From assembly GCF_003254395.2 (NCBI RefSeq), contig NC_037652.1, forward strand, positions 1,761,001-1,825,000: a DNA stretch of 64,000 nt. Direction: 5' to 3'. Below the pieces are notes generated by a model. That model had not been told where the DNA came from and made no database searches. It saw nothing but the letters and a program-made list of their open reading frames with translations. Source of the stretch: Apis mellifera (Eukaryota; Arthropoda; Insecta; Hymenoptera; Apidae). The number at the start of each line of letters is the position of its first letter. Position 1 is the stretch's first letter. The position numbers and the translations under genes were made by a program. Below are positions 15,501 to 29,500 of the stretch, one piece after another.

Positions 15501-18500
15501 ATTTATTATTTCCATTCTACGTGAAACGCGACATTCGAAGATTGCGAGCGCGTTATAAATGTTCGAACATGTTCGAAATAGAATCGAAATGTGGAAACAA
15601 CATTGAACGTTTCACAGATAGCTAGACAATTCAGTACAATAATAAACGGCACGTTTCATCGTGTGATTTTTTCCCATAATGATTTCTCGCATACTTATAT
15701 TTTTGTCCCATGCTTTTTCTTCGATTTGATCCATTTTAATTTTAACAAAGTGAAAATTAAAAAATTTTTAAATTAAAAAATCAAAGAAACAATTCAGTTC
15801 AATTTTTAATGTAAAAAAAATTGTAAGCAAAGTTTCACAAACAAAACATGAGAATATTGTTTTTGGAATAATTAAATTAAAATATTAATATTATTTACGA
15901 ACGAATAATATCAAAGTTACGGATAAATAAAAATTAATTAAGTTAAATTAAATTCTAATATATACGGTGTTCAATTATTACCAATCAAATTTTTACAAAA
16001 AAAAAGAAAAGAAAAGAAAAGAAAAGAAAATACATATTCTTCTTTAATCCTAATATTTAATTTATAATTTATAATTTTAAAAGGGTTAATTATTATTATT
16101 TATTGAAAAATTTGTCTATTTTCAGCAAAAGAAAAAAAAATATTTTATTTCTTAAAGATATATGACTATTTTTAATTAAAATTATAATATTTTATAATAA
16201 AATAAAATTAATCTTCTATTATAATTAAAAATTTCTTATTCTATATTTTATTTAATATTTTATTTTTATTTAATCTCAAATAAATATTATTATTATTCAA
16301 TCTATTATTTAATCTTAATATAAATATTTGTTAATTTTTATATTATTAATACATTTTACATTATTTATATTTACGTTATAATTTTGTATTATTAACATTA
16401 ATATTATTTTTATATTATTATATTTATGATTCAACTTTTTATCAAGAAATATGTATGATCTACAAATAATTGAAAAAAGCAATAATATTTAATATTTTCA
16501 TTAATATCATATTTTTTTTATAAATAAATTTATTCAAATATATCATAATTCTAATATCAAAAATTCTATTATTTGAATAATAGTATTTTTCTATTAATTC
16601 AAATACTGAAAATCCTATTGTAATATCATTTTTTCATTTCGAATCAAAAAAATAAATATGTAAATATTTCTCTTTTCGTATTTCATTTCATTTTGTATTC
16701 AATTCTTGTTTATTTTATTAATTGGAGTGTATTTTATTTTTTATGTTTTCTTCACTTTATTGCTCGTTTTAGATCTTTTTATTCTAGAATGTAAGTCAAA
16801 AAAATCCATTGTTATATTTTGAAAAGCAATAATCAAACAAAGCAGGTTTTAACACCACTTACAATTAGATTGACGTTTTATTGGTTTACAAAAGTTTTCG
16901 ATTATGTAATGAACAAAGAGATAAAAGTGCAATGAAATTCTATATAAATATTTGAAGAAAATTTTCTTCTCAAACATCTGCAATTAGGAGTGAAAAATAT
17001 CACCGTAAAATTCTTTATTGCTTGAATAAATTTCTAATGAAAATTAACTCTTTCTTTCAATAAAAAGAAACTTGTAGGTAAAAAGAAATAAAATTTTTAA
17101 ATTTTTCTAGAAAGCTTTTTATAAGAATTCTAAAAGCTAATTAAAAAATGACTTAAATTCAAAGAAGCGTATTTATAAATTTTAGGTTAGTCATATTTCT
17201 AAAATTAACTTGTATCACAGAAGAAAGAAAGAAAAACAGAGAAGAGAGTTTGTAAGTTTTTTAAGAAAATATTTAAAAGAATAATTATTTATCATATTAA
17301 ACATTTGTTAAATATTATTTTTTAAAATTTGGAAAAATATGTATATTATAGTAATCAAAATTAATCAAACTTTTCATATAAACAAAAAAAAATCAATAAA
17401 ATAAATAATTAAATTTTTTATATAAAATTCTTATCAAACTACAAGAAATTTATTATTAAGTATATCACATAAAATTGAAAAAATTCAAATGAATCATACC
17501 ATCAAAATTAATTTTGCAAAAAATTTAATAGAAAAACTCATTTCAAAAAATTTTAAACAAGACTTTTATATTAAATGCTATAAAAATTCAATATTTCAAA
17601 AATTTTAATATATTATGTCATCAAAATTAATTATTTCATACAAAAAAAATAGCAATTAGAATTTCTAAAATTTTATAAAAGTTTATAAAAATTTCTAAAT
17701 TAGGTATTATTAAAATCCAAAGAAACAGCTCTTAATTTAAATTAATTATATCGTTAAAATTAACATTCTCTTTTATAACAAAGAAAAGGGAACAGAATTT
17801 TTATTAAGTTTTCTAACAAGATCCTTATAAAACGAATACATTTAAAGATTCATATAACTTTCTCAATAAGATTCTTACAAAAATTATATAAATGTATAAA
17901 TTATTATTTAAAAAAAAAGATTTTAAAAATTTAAGCTAATTATCAAAATTATCAAAATTATTTTTCGATTCTCTTACAACAATAATGAAAATAGTCTTTA
18001 AATTTCAATCTAACAATCTCCTCACAAAATCCACCTGTAATTCATGTTTCTAAGAATTGATCTAAATTTCGAAACTAGCTAAGAATAAATTTAATTCTTT
18101 ACGAGTCGAAAAGATAACTATTGGCTAACTATCAACGTGAGTTTGAAAAATTTCAAGAATACAAATGTATCAAAATTTTAATAAACTAATTAATATTTCT
18201 CAGTAAAAAAAATAAAAAAAAGAACAAGATTTTAAAACATTTCAAATTCGAGATTCGAGAATCCAAAATTCAGATTTCCAATCCATTTCTAATTAAAATT
18301 ATATAAAATCCAAAAAATTTTGAAAACTCAACATGCACGATTACATCTTCAAAATTAATATTCTCTTCTATAACGAAGAAAAAAAAAACAATTTTTCCAC
18401 TAAAACCACAATTTCTACTTTAACTTGACATTAATAAAGATCGAATATCGATTTTACGATCTCTCTCTATCAATCTATTTCTTTCCTTCTCCAAAAAGAT

Positions 18501-20154
18501 AGTTGAAAAAAACGTGAGGATTTCGAAATTTATCCACGAACTCTTTTCTCCTTACGCAACTCTCTCAACTCGTGTGTCTTCATCTCGAAATAGTACGCGT
18601 GGGCATATTTCGTCGGCTAAAAAGACCGTTTCACTCTTATGGGCGATCGTGGATGACTCTCCCTCGGTTGTTATAACGTATACACGAATTTTCCAACCCT
18701 GTTTCTATCTTCGTTACGCGTGGAGGAGTGAGACACGCCAGAACAATGTGTGCACGGAAAACAAACATCCCCGACTAATGACCGGAGTCTGTTTAAGGGA
18801 ATCAGGTCGTGCACGGTTGCATCCATTAAGGATGCGACGGTGTAAAGTGTAAAAAGGCATATGAAAAGTCGCGTGTATAATTTGGAGAGAGAAAGAAATG
18901 TAAAAATGTAATAAATAATTCTTGGAACATTTGATCAACAATTTGCAATCATCGTATTCAATGTATTTTTTTACATTGAATTAATTGTTTTAATCGTTTA
19001 ATTTTTATCGTTTAATAAGTATTTAAGAGTTTATAGATATTTTAATAATATCTTTAGTGTAATAGTTCATAAAAGATCAATCTCCTCTTCATTTTTCGTT
19101 CGTTATTACTTACTCTGTGATAAGCAAATATTATGTTTGGCATATATATCTCGTTTATATTACGTATATGCAAGATTAAATTAAGTATTTCAATTTTAAT
19201 TTTAAAAATGGTTTTATTTGCTTCTAACTGAGAAGAATCACGTATTAAAATTTATATAATAGAAATGGAAATATATTTTATAAATTAGATTTAACAATTA
19301 AAGTTAAAAATAAAAATAAATATCAACTATGATATATAGTTATTATAAAATTAAATTTAGATATATCAGTGAAAATTTAGATTATCAATGAAAATTAATT
19401 AAATGTAAAATAAAAATATTTGAATGAAAACTAATGTTAATTTTATCAAAAGCATTTGTGCATTTTTAAAAATTAACTTAGATTGATAGTTTTAATATTA
19501 ATCAATATCAATTTATCAATTTTTATTCCATATAATAGTTATAATAATGATTAACAATTAATAAAAAATAGTAGTTTATTATAATACAAATATCACTAAC
19601 TTTTGTAAAAATATAAGATTTATATATTATTTATATAGAGAAAATGAAAAATATTTCTCTTTGGAAATATAATTGAAAAAAATTATAAGTAAAATGTTAT
19701 GTTAACACGATGTTGATTTATAAAAAAATTAATTTTACAATAGTGTACAGTTACGTTTATTTTTAAAAGTTTCCACGTATCAAATATTAACAAGATGTCA
19801 AGGTTTCATACGTTAGAATAATATTGTTGCTTTCATGAGTAATTTTCGTCAACACGAAAAACAGGAAATATAATTTTTTTTCTCATTGACGTATGCAAAA
19901 ATATAATCTGAAAAAATTACATATCATAACGTAATATATTTTAGTTAGTAATAGATGGAAGAATCAATGAATGGATGGAAGGAAAAATATTTGAGAAATG
20001 AAGCAGAAAATAGGAAATCACTTAAAGAAAACGGATTGAAGTGCGGAGACAGAGTAATCAATTATCTTTTTATTATCGTTCGTTACTTTATATCTTTCAA
20101 TTTTTTATTTCAATTGAAAAAAGGAAGAAAAGATGAAAAGAAAAATTTGTTAAC

Positions 20155-20206
<52 letters not shown>

Positions 20207-23200
20207 AAAATTTTCAAAAAATAAAGAAATTGTATTAAAAGTATTAATCTCAAAATTTGTATTGGTTAAACATTTTTTTTATTATTCTTAATTATCTTTA
20301 AGTACTAAAAATACTTAAAAAATATAATATTTTTTATATAATACTTATTTTTTTACATAATTGATATTAAAAAATCTCTAACACTACTTTTCATTTAATA
20401 ATAATCATTTAATAAATAAAGAAATGATTATTTAAAAAATAAATAAAGAAATATAAATATGATTTAAATATTAATTAATCAAACTAATTAAATTCCATTT
20501 GTATGAAGTTAAATTACAGAGTTATAGTTACATTAATTAAAATCTGTATTGATTAAACGTATATTATTTCTCTTGACAAGTACTAAAAATTCTTAGAAAT
20601 CTAAATTTTCAAATTAATTATTAGCAATTCTGATATTAATAAAAGTAATTTTTACTTCACAAAGAAAATAATACAAGCTCTAAAAAAAAAATAAAAAAAA
20701 TATATATAGAAAATAAAGCATCAATATGAAATTTATTGCTAAGAAATAAACGAAACCTCATAAATATATAGCTAGATATATATATATATATAGAATGATA
20801 GTACTAAAAGTATTGATTTTAGAACTTCACTAAACACTTTTTATTGCTTTTAGGAGATGCTAAAATGCTTTACAACTCCAGATCCTTCATGTTGACCTTA
20901 ACAAAAGTAATTCTCATCTCACAAAATAGAAAACTAGAGATAAAAAAAGTATCACAATAATTGTCTTTTTGAAAAAGAACAAATTTATTGCTTTGAACAA
21001 AACATAATCATACCAATAGCTTTAAAATTGCAACTACAGTACAATACTTTCAAGTTGTAAAATAACAGGTTAAGAACCGACAGCAGTTAATGCCACCGAA
21101 AATATATCTGTCATAATAAACTCATGTCGCTATAAAAACACTGATCCACCGGTGTTGAATGAAAAACTGCATTGTTCGAGTTTCGCAGTTTATTTCTTCA
21201 ATGATTGTTTTATCCGCGTCGATTTTCACGAGCCAACGAGGCAAAGACCCCTCGAATCTCGATTCTGTAAATATCCCAAAGCTTTTCGCGTTCGTGTGTA
21301 AATCAATGTAATAGAATGGAAGGCTATTGTGTGTCTTTTGCAGATATATATATATATCGTTATCGAAATTCGTGAAAGGATAATCGTCACTCTATCGAAA
21401 ATAGTTTTATATAGGTCATGAATATCAATACATATATGTATATATTTTCCATATGGAAAAAATGGAGAAAATCATGGTTGCTTTCCTATTTTTGATGTAC
21501 AAGGTTAACATATTACGTAATATATTTATGGAATCTTTTGGAGGATCAATTCTAGAGCCCAAAACAAATATAAAAGTTGATATACAAAAATGTCAGAGGC
21601 TTATTTATTAAGTTATAAGCAATTGAAATTTGTGTTAAATGAAGAGAGATGGAAATAGGCAATAGTGCGATGAAGATAGCTTTATATCTGTTTTATTTCA
21701 TTTCACGTAAGCTTAAACTGTTTGTAATTTAATGAATAATTTTATTTGTTGAAAATTATCTGTTGTGCTTTGGCAGGATGTAAAATTGATTATTATTATA
21801 ACCATGTTAAATATTGTAATATGATAAGATTAATTTTTTAAAATATAATAAATAATTAACTTGTTTTGACAGGTTATAATTTTATTAACAAATTGGTAAT
21901 AAGTAATTTTATTCTGTATTATTATTATTCATAAGTATATGAAATATTGCTGTATAATAAAAACAACGTAATAAAATTATTTTTAATGAAAATTGATATC
22001 TTTAAAATTAAATATTATGAAATATTTTTATTATTTGAAAAATTTCTTCTACAAAGATTTATCAAACAATAAAATAAAAAGTAAAATATTATAAAATCTA
22101 AAACGATGTGTCTTGGAGGCATTTTATGTACAAAACCCAATTTATCATGGATAAACGTGTTTGTATTTTTATTATAATAATGAAATTAACAAATAATTAA
22201 TTTTTTTATAACAAATAAAAAAGTAAAATATAAATTTTTAAATTGTAAACTAACTTAACCTAATTTATCCAAATAAAATAAATCAAACCTGAATTTTAGG
22301 TTAGGTTAGATTATTTTATAATGAAAGAAGAAGCTTCTTATTCGTTTCATAATTAACTTCAGAAATTAATATTCGTTATTTGAAATAACAATTACAATGA
22401 ATATGTTTCAATATTTTGTACTATTTCTTTATTTTCGATTATAAATATTGAATCATTAACATCTGAACAAAAGAATTTCATATATCAAAACAAATATTTT
22501 CTTTTCTTTTCTTAACACATAGATGTTTAAGATATTTGCTTAGAAAATATCTTATTTTTAATGATCAATAATTTTTTTAAAGAATAACGAAGTATCTAAA
22601 AGCTTTTAGAGCTTTAGAAATTCAAGAAAACTTTTTCGACGATATATATAATATATATTTATATGAATAACAAGGTTATTCAACAAGGAACAAGGAAGTT
22701 ACCTCCTCTAAACGTCAGTTTTACTTTTATTATTATTTCAATCATGGCCAATCCTAGTGCATGTATTACAAATGAATGGAAGTACATGTTCAAATACTTA
22801 TAAACAATAATGTAAATAGGAGCGTTCGAATCATCTTTTCGCTTCCGGTGACTTATACATTTCTAGGTGGTTTCCGTTCCCGATATTCGTAATGAAAAGA
22901 ACATTCGTGTTTGTAAATCGCTTCTGTGTGGTATTATTTTTGCAATGTGACTGATATTCAGCTTTCTGGATCGATAGGAAAGAAAAGATTCGCGAGAGAT
23001 AATTTTTCAATTGTACAATTCAATATTATCTTAGCACAATAATGATAATTATTCTATTGATAGTGAAGTAATTATTTCCAAAACATTAATATCAATAATG
23101 ATAATAGTCATGTACAGTGATATGCATTATTCGAAAGAAAAAATAAAGTAATTATAAAACAAATAAAAATTAAACAATTTTCAAATATTTTTTTTACTCT

Positions 23201-26200
23201 CTAAGATTCCAGAATTAATTTAAGTATTCATCATTTGACTAAACTTCGAATAATCGACGTTTAGATAAACGATGTTCTACTGTGATCTGTTTCGAGAACA
23301 TTATATATATTTGTCAAAGTATTTATTGAAATTTAAAATTATTTATTAAAATTTTTTGCGTTAAATGCAATCGATCATCGAATATATTGTATTCATCATG
23401 ATCAAATGATTCGAAAAAAAAAAGATTCCATTAATACAAGTGAAATTCGATATATTGCGATCGAATACATTTTTTTCAATCATCAGATGAAATAATCAAA
23501 ATGTTTCTGATATTCGAGCGACTCTTACACCAGAAAATCAATTTCGTATCGGGGTCAAGTGCAACCTTCTAAATAGAAATCAATTGTTCACGCGTTGATC
23601 ATTTTCATTAACCATAAGAACCAATTAGATAACGCATGACATTAAGTGGAAATAATTTTTTAAAATTATTATTAAATTTTAAGAAATTATATTTCTAACA
23701 TTTAATTAGAGAATGGAAAAATAACAATAATGGAATATAAAATAAACTTTGAATCAATTTGATGATAAAATTTTTAAAGTTTTCAAAATTATTTAATATT
23801 TAATTGGAAAATGGAAAAATAACAATGATGATAAAATTGAAACCAAATTAATAAATTAAATTTTTAACATTTCAAATAAATATAAAGGAAGATTGATTCA
23901 TTGGAAAACATTGTTGTTTTCTCATCTTCTGAATGAATTGAACTTTTGAAAATATCATTTTCACTTTGATTCAATATTTCTACCAAAATTTCCTTGCGAA
24001 ATGTAATTTAACATGAAATAAGTAAATAATACAACAATTTGAAAACAAATGGAATAATATTTTCGCAAATTCTTCAAAATATAATCGATTCTTTTGTAAA
24101 AGTATTTGAATCGTTCGAATAACAAATTATGTAATAATTTTTCTTGTTTATTGAAAAACCTGTTGATTAAAAAGAATCTTTTTCAATGGTAAAAAATAAA
24201 CAATTGACGTAATTTCTTTTTCATCAATTTTAATACAAGTTTTGATTCTCCTGAATTCAATTTTTCTCTTCTTCTTTTTTTTTTTTTTTTATTTTATTTT
24301 TAGAAGAATAGACACAAGAGAACTTGAGAATTGATGTGACACATTCAATTTCAATTTTATAATCAATTATCAGTTTTTATTTCATACAACTTGGTATTTC
24401 TTTAGGATATTTATAGAATATTTGGAACAAGTTTATAAAGAAGAATATTTTTTTAAATATATAAAATTTGCAAATCCTTTTTATATAAAGAATTCCATAT
24501 TATTTTTTTATATATAGCCATATTTAAAATATTTACTTTTTACAAATATTATGATTGCAAAAAAATATTAAATTTTATATATTTTATATAATAATATAAT
24601 AAATAATCTTTTAAAGCCTTTGTATAATATACATATATGAAGAATTAGAAATATTTTATAATTTATAATTTAAAACTTAAAAATTCAATAAAAATTAGAA
24701 ACATTTCAATTTTTTCAATTTGAAATAATTAAGATGTGCAAATTTTAATAAATTGAATGTATAAATTTCAATATAAAATGCTATTCGATTTTAATAAAAT
24801 GATTGAAATGAAATGAAATGAAAAATAGTTTAAGCATTCAATAAAAGATAGAACGAAAAAGTTATCTTTCACATTTAATGTTTAAAATCTAAATTTTATC
24901 AAGAAATTTCTTAAGACGTTTAAAAATTAAAAAAGGTAAAAAAAAAATATTTTAATCTAAAAACATGCTTAAGAAAATCAATGATTAAAAATTTCAAAGT
25001 CGTCGCGACAAAGATGAATTTTACAAAAATTTTGCACTAAATCTGAGAGTCTAGAAATTCTGATTTTTTCGTTCCACCTTATATTTCACGCAAGAATAAG
25101 ATATACCAATTTTTTTCTCTCAATATCATGACTCACCTATGGTGGTATAAATGGTACCACAGTAAAACACAGCGTTCCAAAAGGTCCACACTTTCTGCTC
25201 ATGATCCGACAACCCACGCTTGAAATAATCGTACAAATGTTCCTCGTATTTCATCAATTCATTCCTCGCTCGTCCATTCCAAAGATCCGAATTCGTAGCC
25301 AATACCTGATCGTTGCACAGCTCCCTAATCGTGGTCAATGTTTTGTCCCTGTGGCACATTTAAATGTTGATTGACAGAAATTTCTACACTTTGTTTCATT
25401 TTCTTGATTTAGAGTCACTAACACTTTATCCAAATATTTAAAAAGTAGGTTAGATTCTTTTAAATTCTTTCTTGTACCTTTTCATTTTTTTTTTTTTATT
25501 AACTTTTTCAATAACATTTTTCAGTAATGCAGAAAAAATTATATAAATATGGAAATTACCAATTGAAATTTTGAAATCATTAAAACTTTATATTGAAGAA
25601 TCCAAATAAAATTCAAGTAAATATTAAAAAGATTAAGAGATTAATTTAGATTAGTTTCCATTATCTTGAAAGATTCTTTTATAAAAGATGAAATTATTAT
25701 TGATATATTTCAAATTAATAACAAAATTAGATTTAATAAAGAAAAAAAATAATAATTCCAAATTTTTGTCTAATAATAGTATATGTTATATTATGTATGC
25801 ATTTTGCATTTAGATAGATCTAGGTTACAGAGAAACTTTGCATTTAGATAGACCCAAGTTACAGTGAAATTAAAAAAAAAAAATTAAATCTAAATTTGTT
25901 TTGAATGTTATTCCCAGAAATAAGTCGAAAGATATCATTTTATACAATAATAGTACACGTAATAGTATAGTAAGACTACCATTTTTAATTAAATGATTCG
26001 AACTCGAAATGCTCATAGCAATTCCATCTTTTGTTCTGATTTTTTCGATATTTTAATTTAACGTGAAAAAGAAAAACTTTCTGGTATAGATATTTATTGT
26101 GTGGTTAAAATATAAAAAAGTAGGAAAAGAAACAAAAAGAAATAAAATATATAAAAATATACATAAAATGAAACACGTTTTATACAAATAATAAATTTAG

Positions 26201-26521
26201 AAAAAAAATGATATATTTTATATACGTGTATATTCTGAATTATTTCTTGAGACTTGTAATTACTAGATAGGTTTCTTTCCCTTTTCATTGCAGTTTTTTT
26301 TTTCGTCTCGTTAACTAAAGAGGAGCAATCAAATCATCGGTTTTCTTTTGCATGTTGATTCGCTCGTGATTCGTCTAAATAGCTCGAACATAACTGAATT
26401 ATTGGAGGAAATGATGAAATGGATTGACAAACATACCAAAAGATTCGATTCTGTCTAGACTAGAAAAAACTAAAAATCATCGATAATTATATTGCAGACT
26501 TTGTTTGATCTTAATTTTAAC

Positions 26522-26571
<50 letters not shown>

Positions 26572-29500
26572 TTTTATAATAACATAAAATTATAAAAAAC
26601 ATGAAGCTTAAACTATTTGATTTTTAATTGTATAATATTATTAAATAAACTATTTTAGAATATTAAAATTTTAAACATTTATAATTTCTTATATCTTAAA
26701 TAAATCATATCTTTTATTTTCTTTTATTCTTTCTAAAAATACTTTTATCATAGATTTTTAATCTTTCATAAGCAAATTGAATCATTGGAAATTTCATCCT
26801 TGAATTTCTTCTTCTGAATTTTTAATTTCATTGAGAAAAGTTTTTCTTAGAAATCTTATATTTAGTGTATCTTTATATTTTAATCTATGAAAAAGAAATA
26901 TTTTTTTTCTCAAAAAAAAAATATTTTTTATATTGTTAATTAATGAAGAAAACTTTTCTTTTCAAAAAAATTTCTAAAAAAAATAATTTAATTTCTGTTT
27001 TCAATCTTGATAAATAATAGAAAAAAATTCATAAAACTCAAAAAAAAATTCAATCTTTAATCTTGAATTAATCTGAACAAAGGATAAAATAAAAATACTT
27101 GTTTTAACATATATGTGATATTTGACTTGTTAAAAAAATGCGCATATAAAATTTTTTCTTTTTAAATTATTCAACTGACCTTCTTGATTATTTTAAGCAT
27201 CAAGTTATTATATTATATTTGAAACAACATTGAAACATATTTGCAATTTATTTTTAAATTTATTTCTAAGTTTCTTTCAATTAACACTCTTATACACCCT
27301 TAATTAGAGTTCACAGAAAAAAACAAATTATTTTTCTATTAAGGAGAAGGAAAAAAGATTTATAAAGATTATTGTGATTAACACTGAGTACTTGAATCAC
27401 GACACATGTTTTCCTTCCTTTTATCGCAGTGTTTCTCAAACTTTTTTAAGTCGCCATTCCCCCAATTTTTAAAAAAATTTTCATAGATTTTCACAAATTC
27501 TCTTTTATAAAAGGTAAAATAAATATGAAATAAATGTAATAATGAAATAAAGTATATTTACTATAAGTATATTACTAAATACTTATAAGGTATAAGTATA
27601 AAATAAATAATTAAAAATAAATATTTTAGAATATAATATACAGAATAGAATATAATATTTCAAATTAATATTTAAAAAGATATTTAATAATATTTAATAA
27701 TAATAATAATAATGTATTTAACAATGTATTTATTATAATATTTTTAAAAGAATGTATTAAATATATCAAATATAAATAATTTAATTAATTAATTATAAAT
27801 ATTAAATATATATTTAATATTTAATATATTTGAGTTTTTTCCTGTTTTTAATATCATAATCATAATTTGTAATTCCTTTCTCGTTCAAATCTTGTATAAA
27901 TATATTAAAATTAAAATTTTTTATCAAAGTAATTGAATCAAATCAAAATCACTTTTGCAATTATTTATATGATTGTACACTAAACGTGGAAATAATCGAT
28001 AAATAAATATAATTTATTTTATATTATTTTATTTTATATTTAACATGGAAATTTTATGGATAAAATGAAAAGAAGTTTAATCATTTTTAAGTTACAATAA
28101 TATAATTTTATTGATTTCAATAAAAAAATTAATTTTATTGATTTTCTTATTTATGTTTTGCAAATTGATCAAATTTCTTAAATTAAAATAAAGAAATATA
28201 AATAAAATAATCAATTCAAAAACAATTCTATCAATTTTATATATATTTTATAATTATTTTATACTTTAAATTTTTTTCTTAAAACTTTCCTCTCGTTAAA
28301 ATGGGACAAAAATCGAGATATGAAAATTCAAATATTAATTACTTCGTATATTAATACCACTATATTGTTAATTCAATATAAAATTCAAAAATCAATATTA
28401 AAATAAATAAATGTTAAAAATCGATAACTTTTAAACAACTCTCGGGACCCATCGGTGGTTGGCCACCAGAATTCTATCGGATCGGTCACGTCATAGCTAC
28501 TTTTTCAACGAATAAAAGAGAGGTCAGACGCGAATCCCGTGTTAAACCTGACCTTCCTTCTAAGGTCAATCGATTCTTCTTTAAATGAACGTATGGTGGA
28601 AAAATCGATTCTCCTTCAAACAAGACGAAATTGTTGTTGATAAGTGGAATAAGTCAAGGAAGTCGTGGACATTTATGAATTTCACTTTTGCATGAAGATG
28701 TATTGTATAAAGATGAAAGAATAAAATATCACAAATGAGACAAGACGAAACAGTTTAAATGATGAAAATGGATTTGAATATTATATAAATAATAACTTTT
28801 TTATTTTAAATTATCTTTTTTAATTTTGATTCAAAAAGATTTGAGAATTCTTCAACTTAATTATAGCGATAATTGAGTTTAAATTTAATGAAGGAGAAAA
28901 TGGTAAACGTTTAAAAGATTTTTGAATAAAGTAATTTATAAAAGTTAAAGAGTTCTACATTTAAAGAGTTCTACAGAGATTATAATTTTGAATGACATAA
29001 TTATGAATTTTTATATTGTATTATTTATTAGATATTTTTGATAAATATAGTTGTTCTTTATATTTAGTTTTATATATTCTATTTGTTTATTTTTTTCTTA
29101 TTTTTTATTGGAAGAATAATTGAAATTAATAATTGAAATAAATCTTTATGCTGTTTTAAAATATGAAATTGAAATTAGAGAATAGTTATTTTTTGAAAAT
29201 TAAATATTCTATAATAAGTATTTAAAAAATTCAATAATTAAAATAATTAAATATTTAAGATATCATGATCGAATTTACAAATCTTCAAACTTTCTTTAGT
29301 TTTGCCAACAAGATATAATTATATTTGTGCCAATAAAACTTGTAGAAAGATAAATTATCAGATGACATTTTTGGCTACAATCACTGTAATTTACTTTTTG
29401 TTACATTAAAGAAGCTCTTAGCTGTGAATGTTTTAATATTGTTTGTATTATAGCCAAATTGTGAAAAGAAATGAAAGATTAAGAAAAAACTTGATAGAAA

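Larger units (their letters stand above)
6971..25136 (-). other. Large AT-rich region: part of the 21-kb K2P distal-isoform intron
   Basis: For the distal isoform this is the intron that skips over the proximal start. It holds no supported coding exon. Less AT-rich, more complex patches occur near 11170-12130, 15480-15660, 18500-18870, 21060-21320 and 22690-22990, and could be cis-regulatory modules. A 112-codon plus-strand ORF at 18514-18852 has no recognisable domain and no clear splice context. Confidence 0.6.

Noticed and set aside
18514..18852. 112-codon plus-strand ORF in the K2P intron
   Set aside because: It has no recognisable domain, promoter or splice context. It is kept only as a GC-rich island worth testing.
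19955..20224. 89-codon ORF with alternating Y-I repeats
   Set aside because: It is a read-through of a (TA)n microsatellite.
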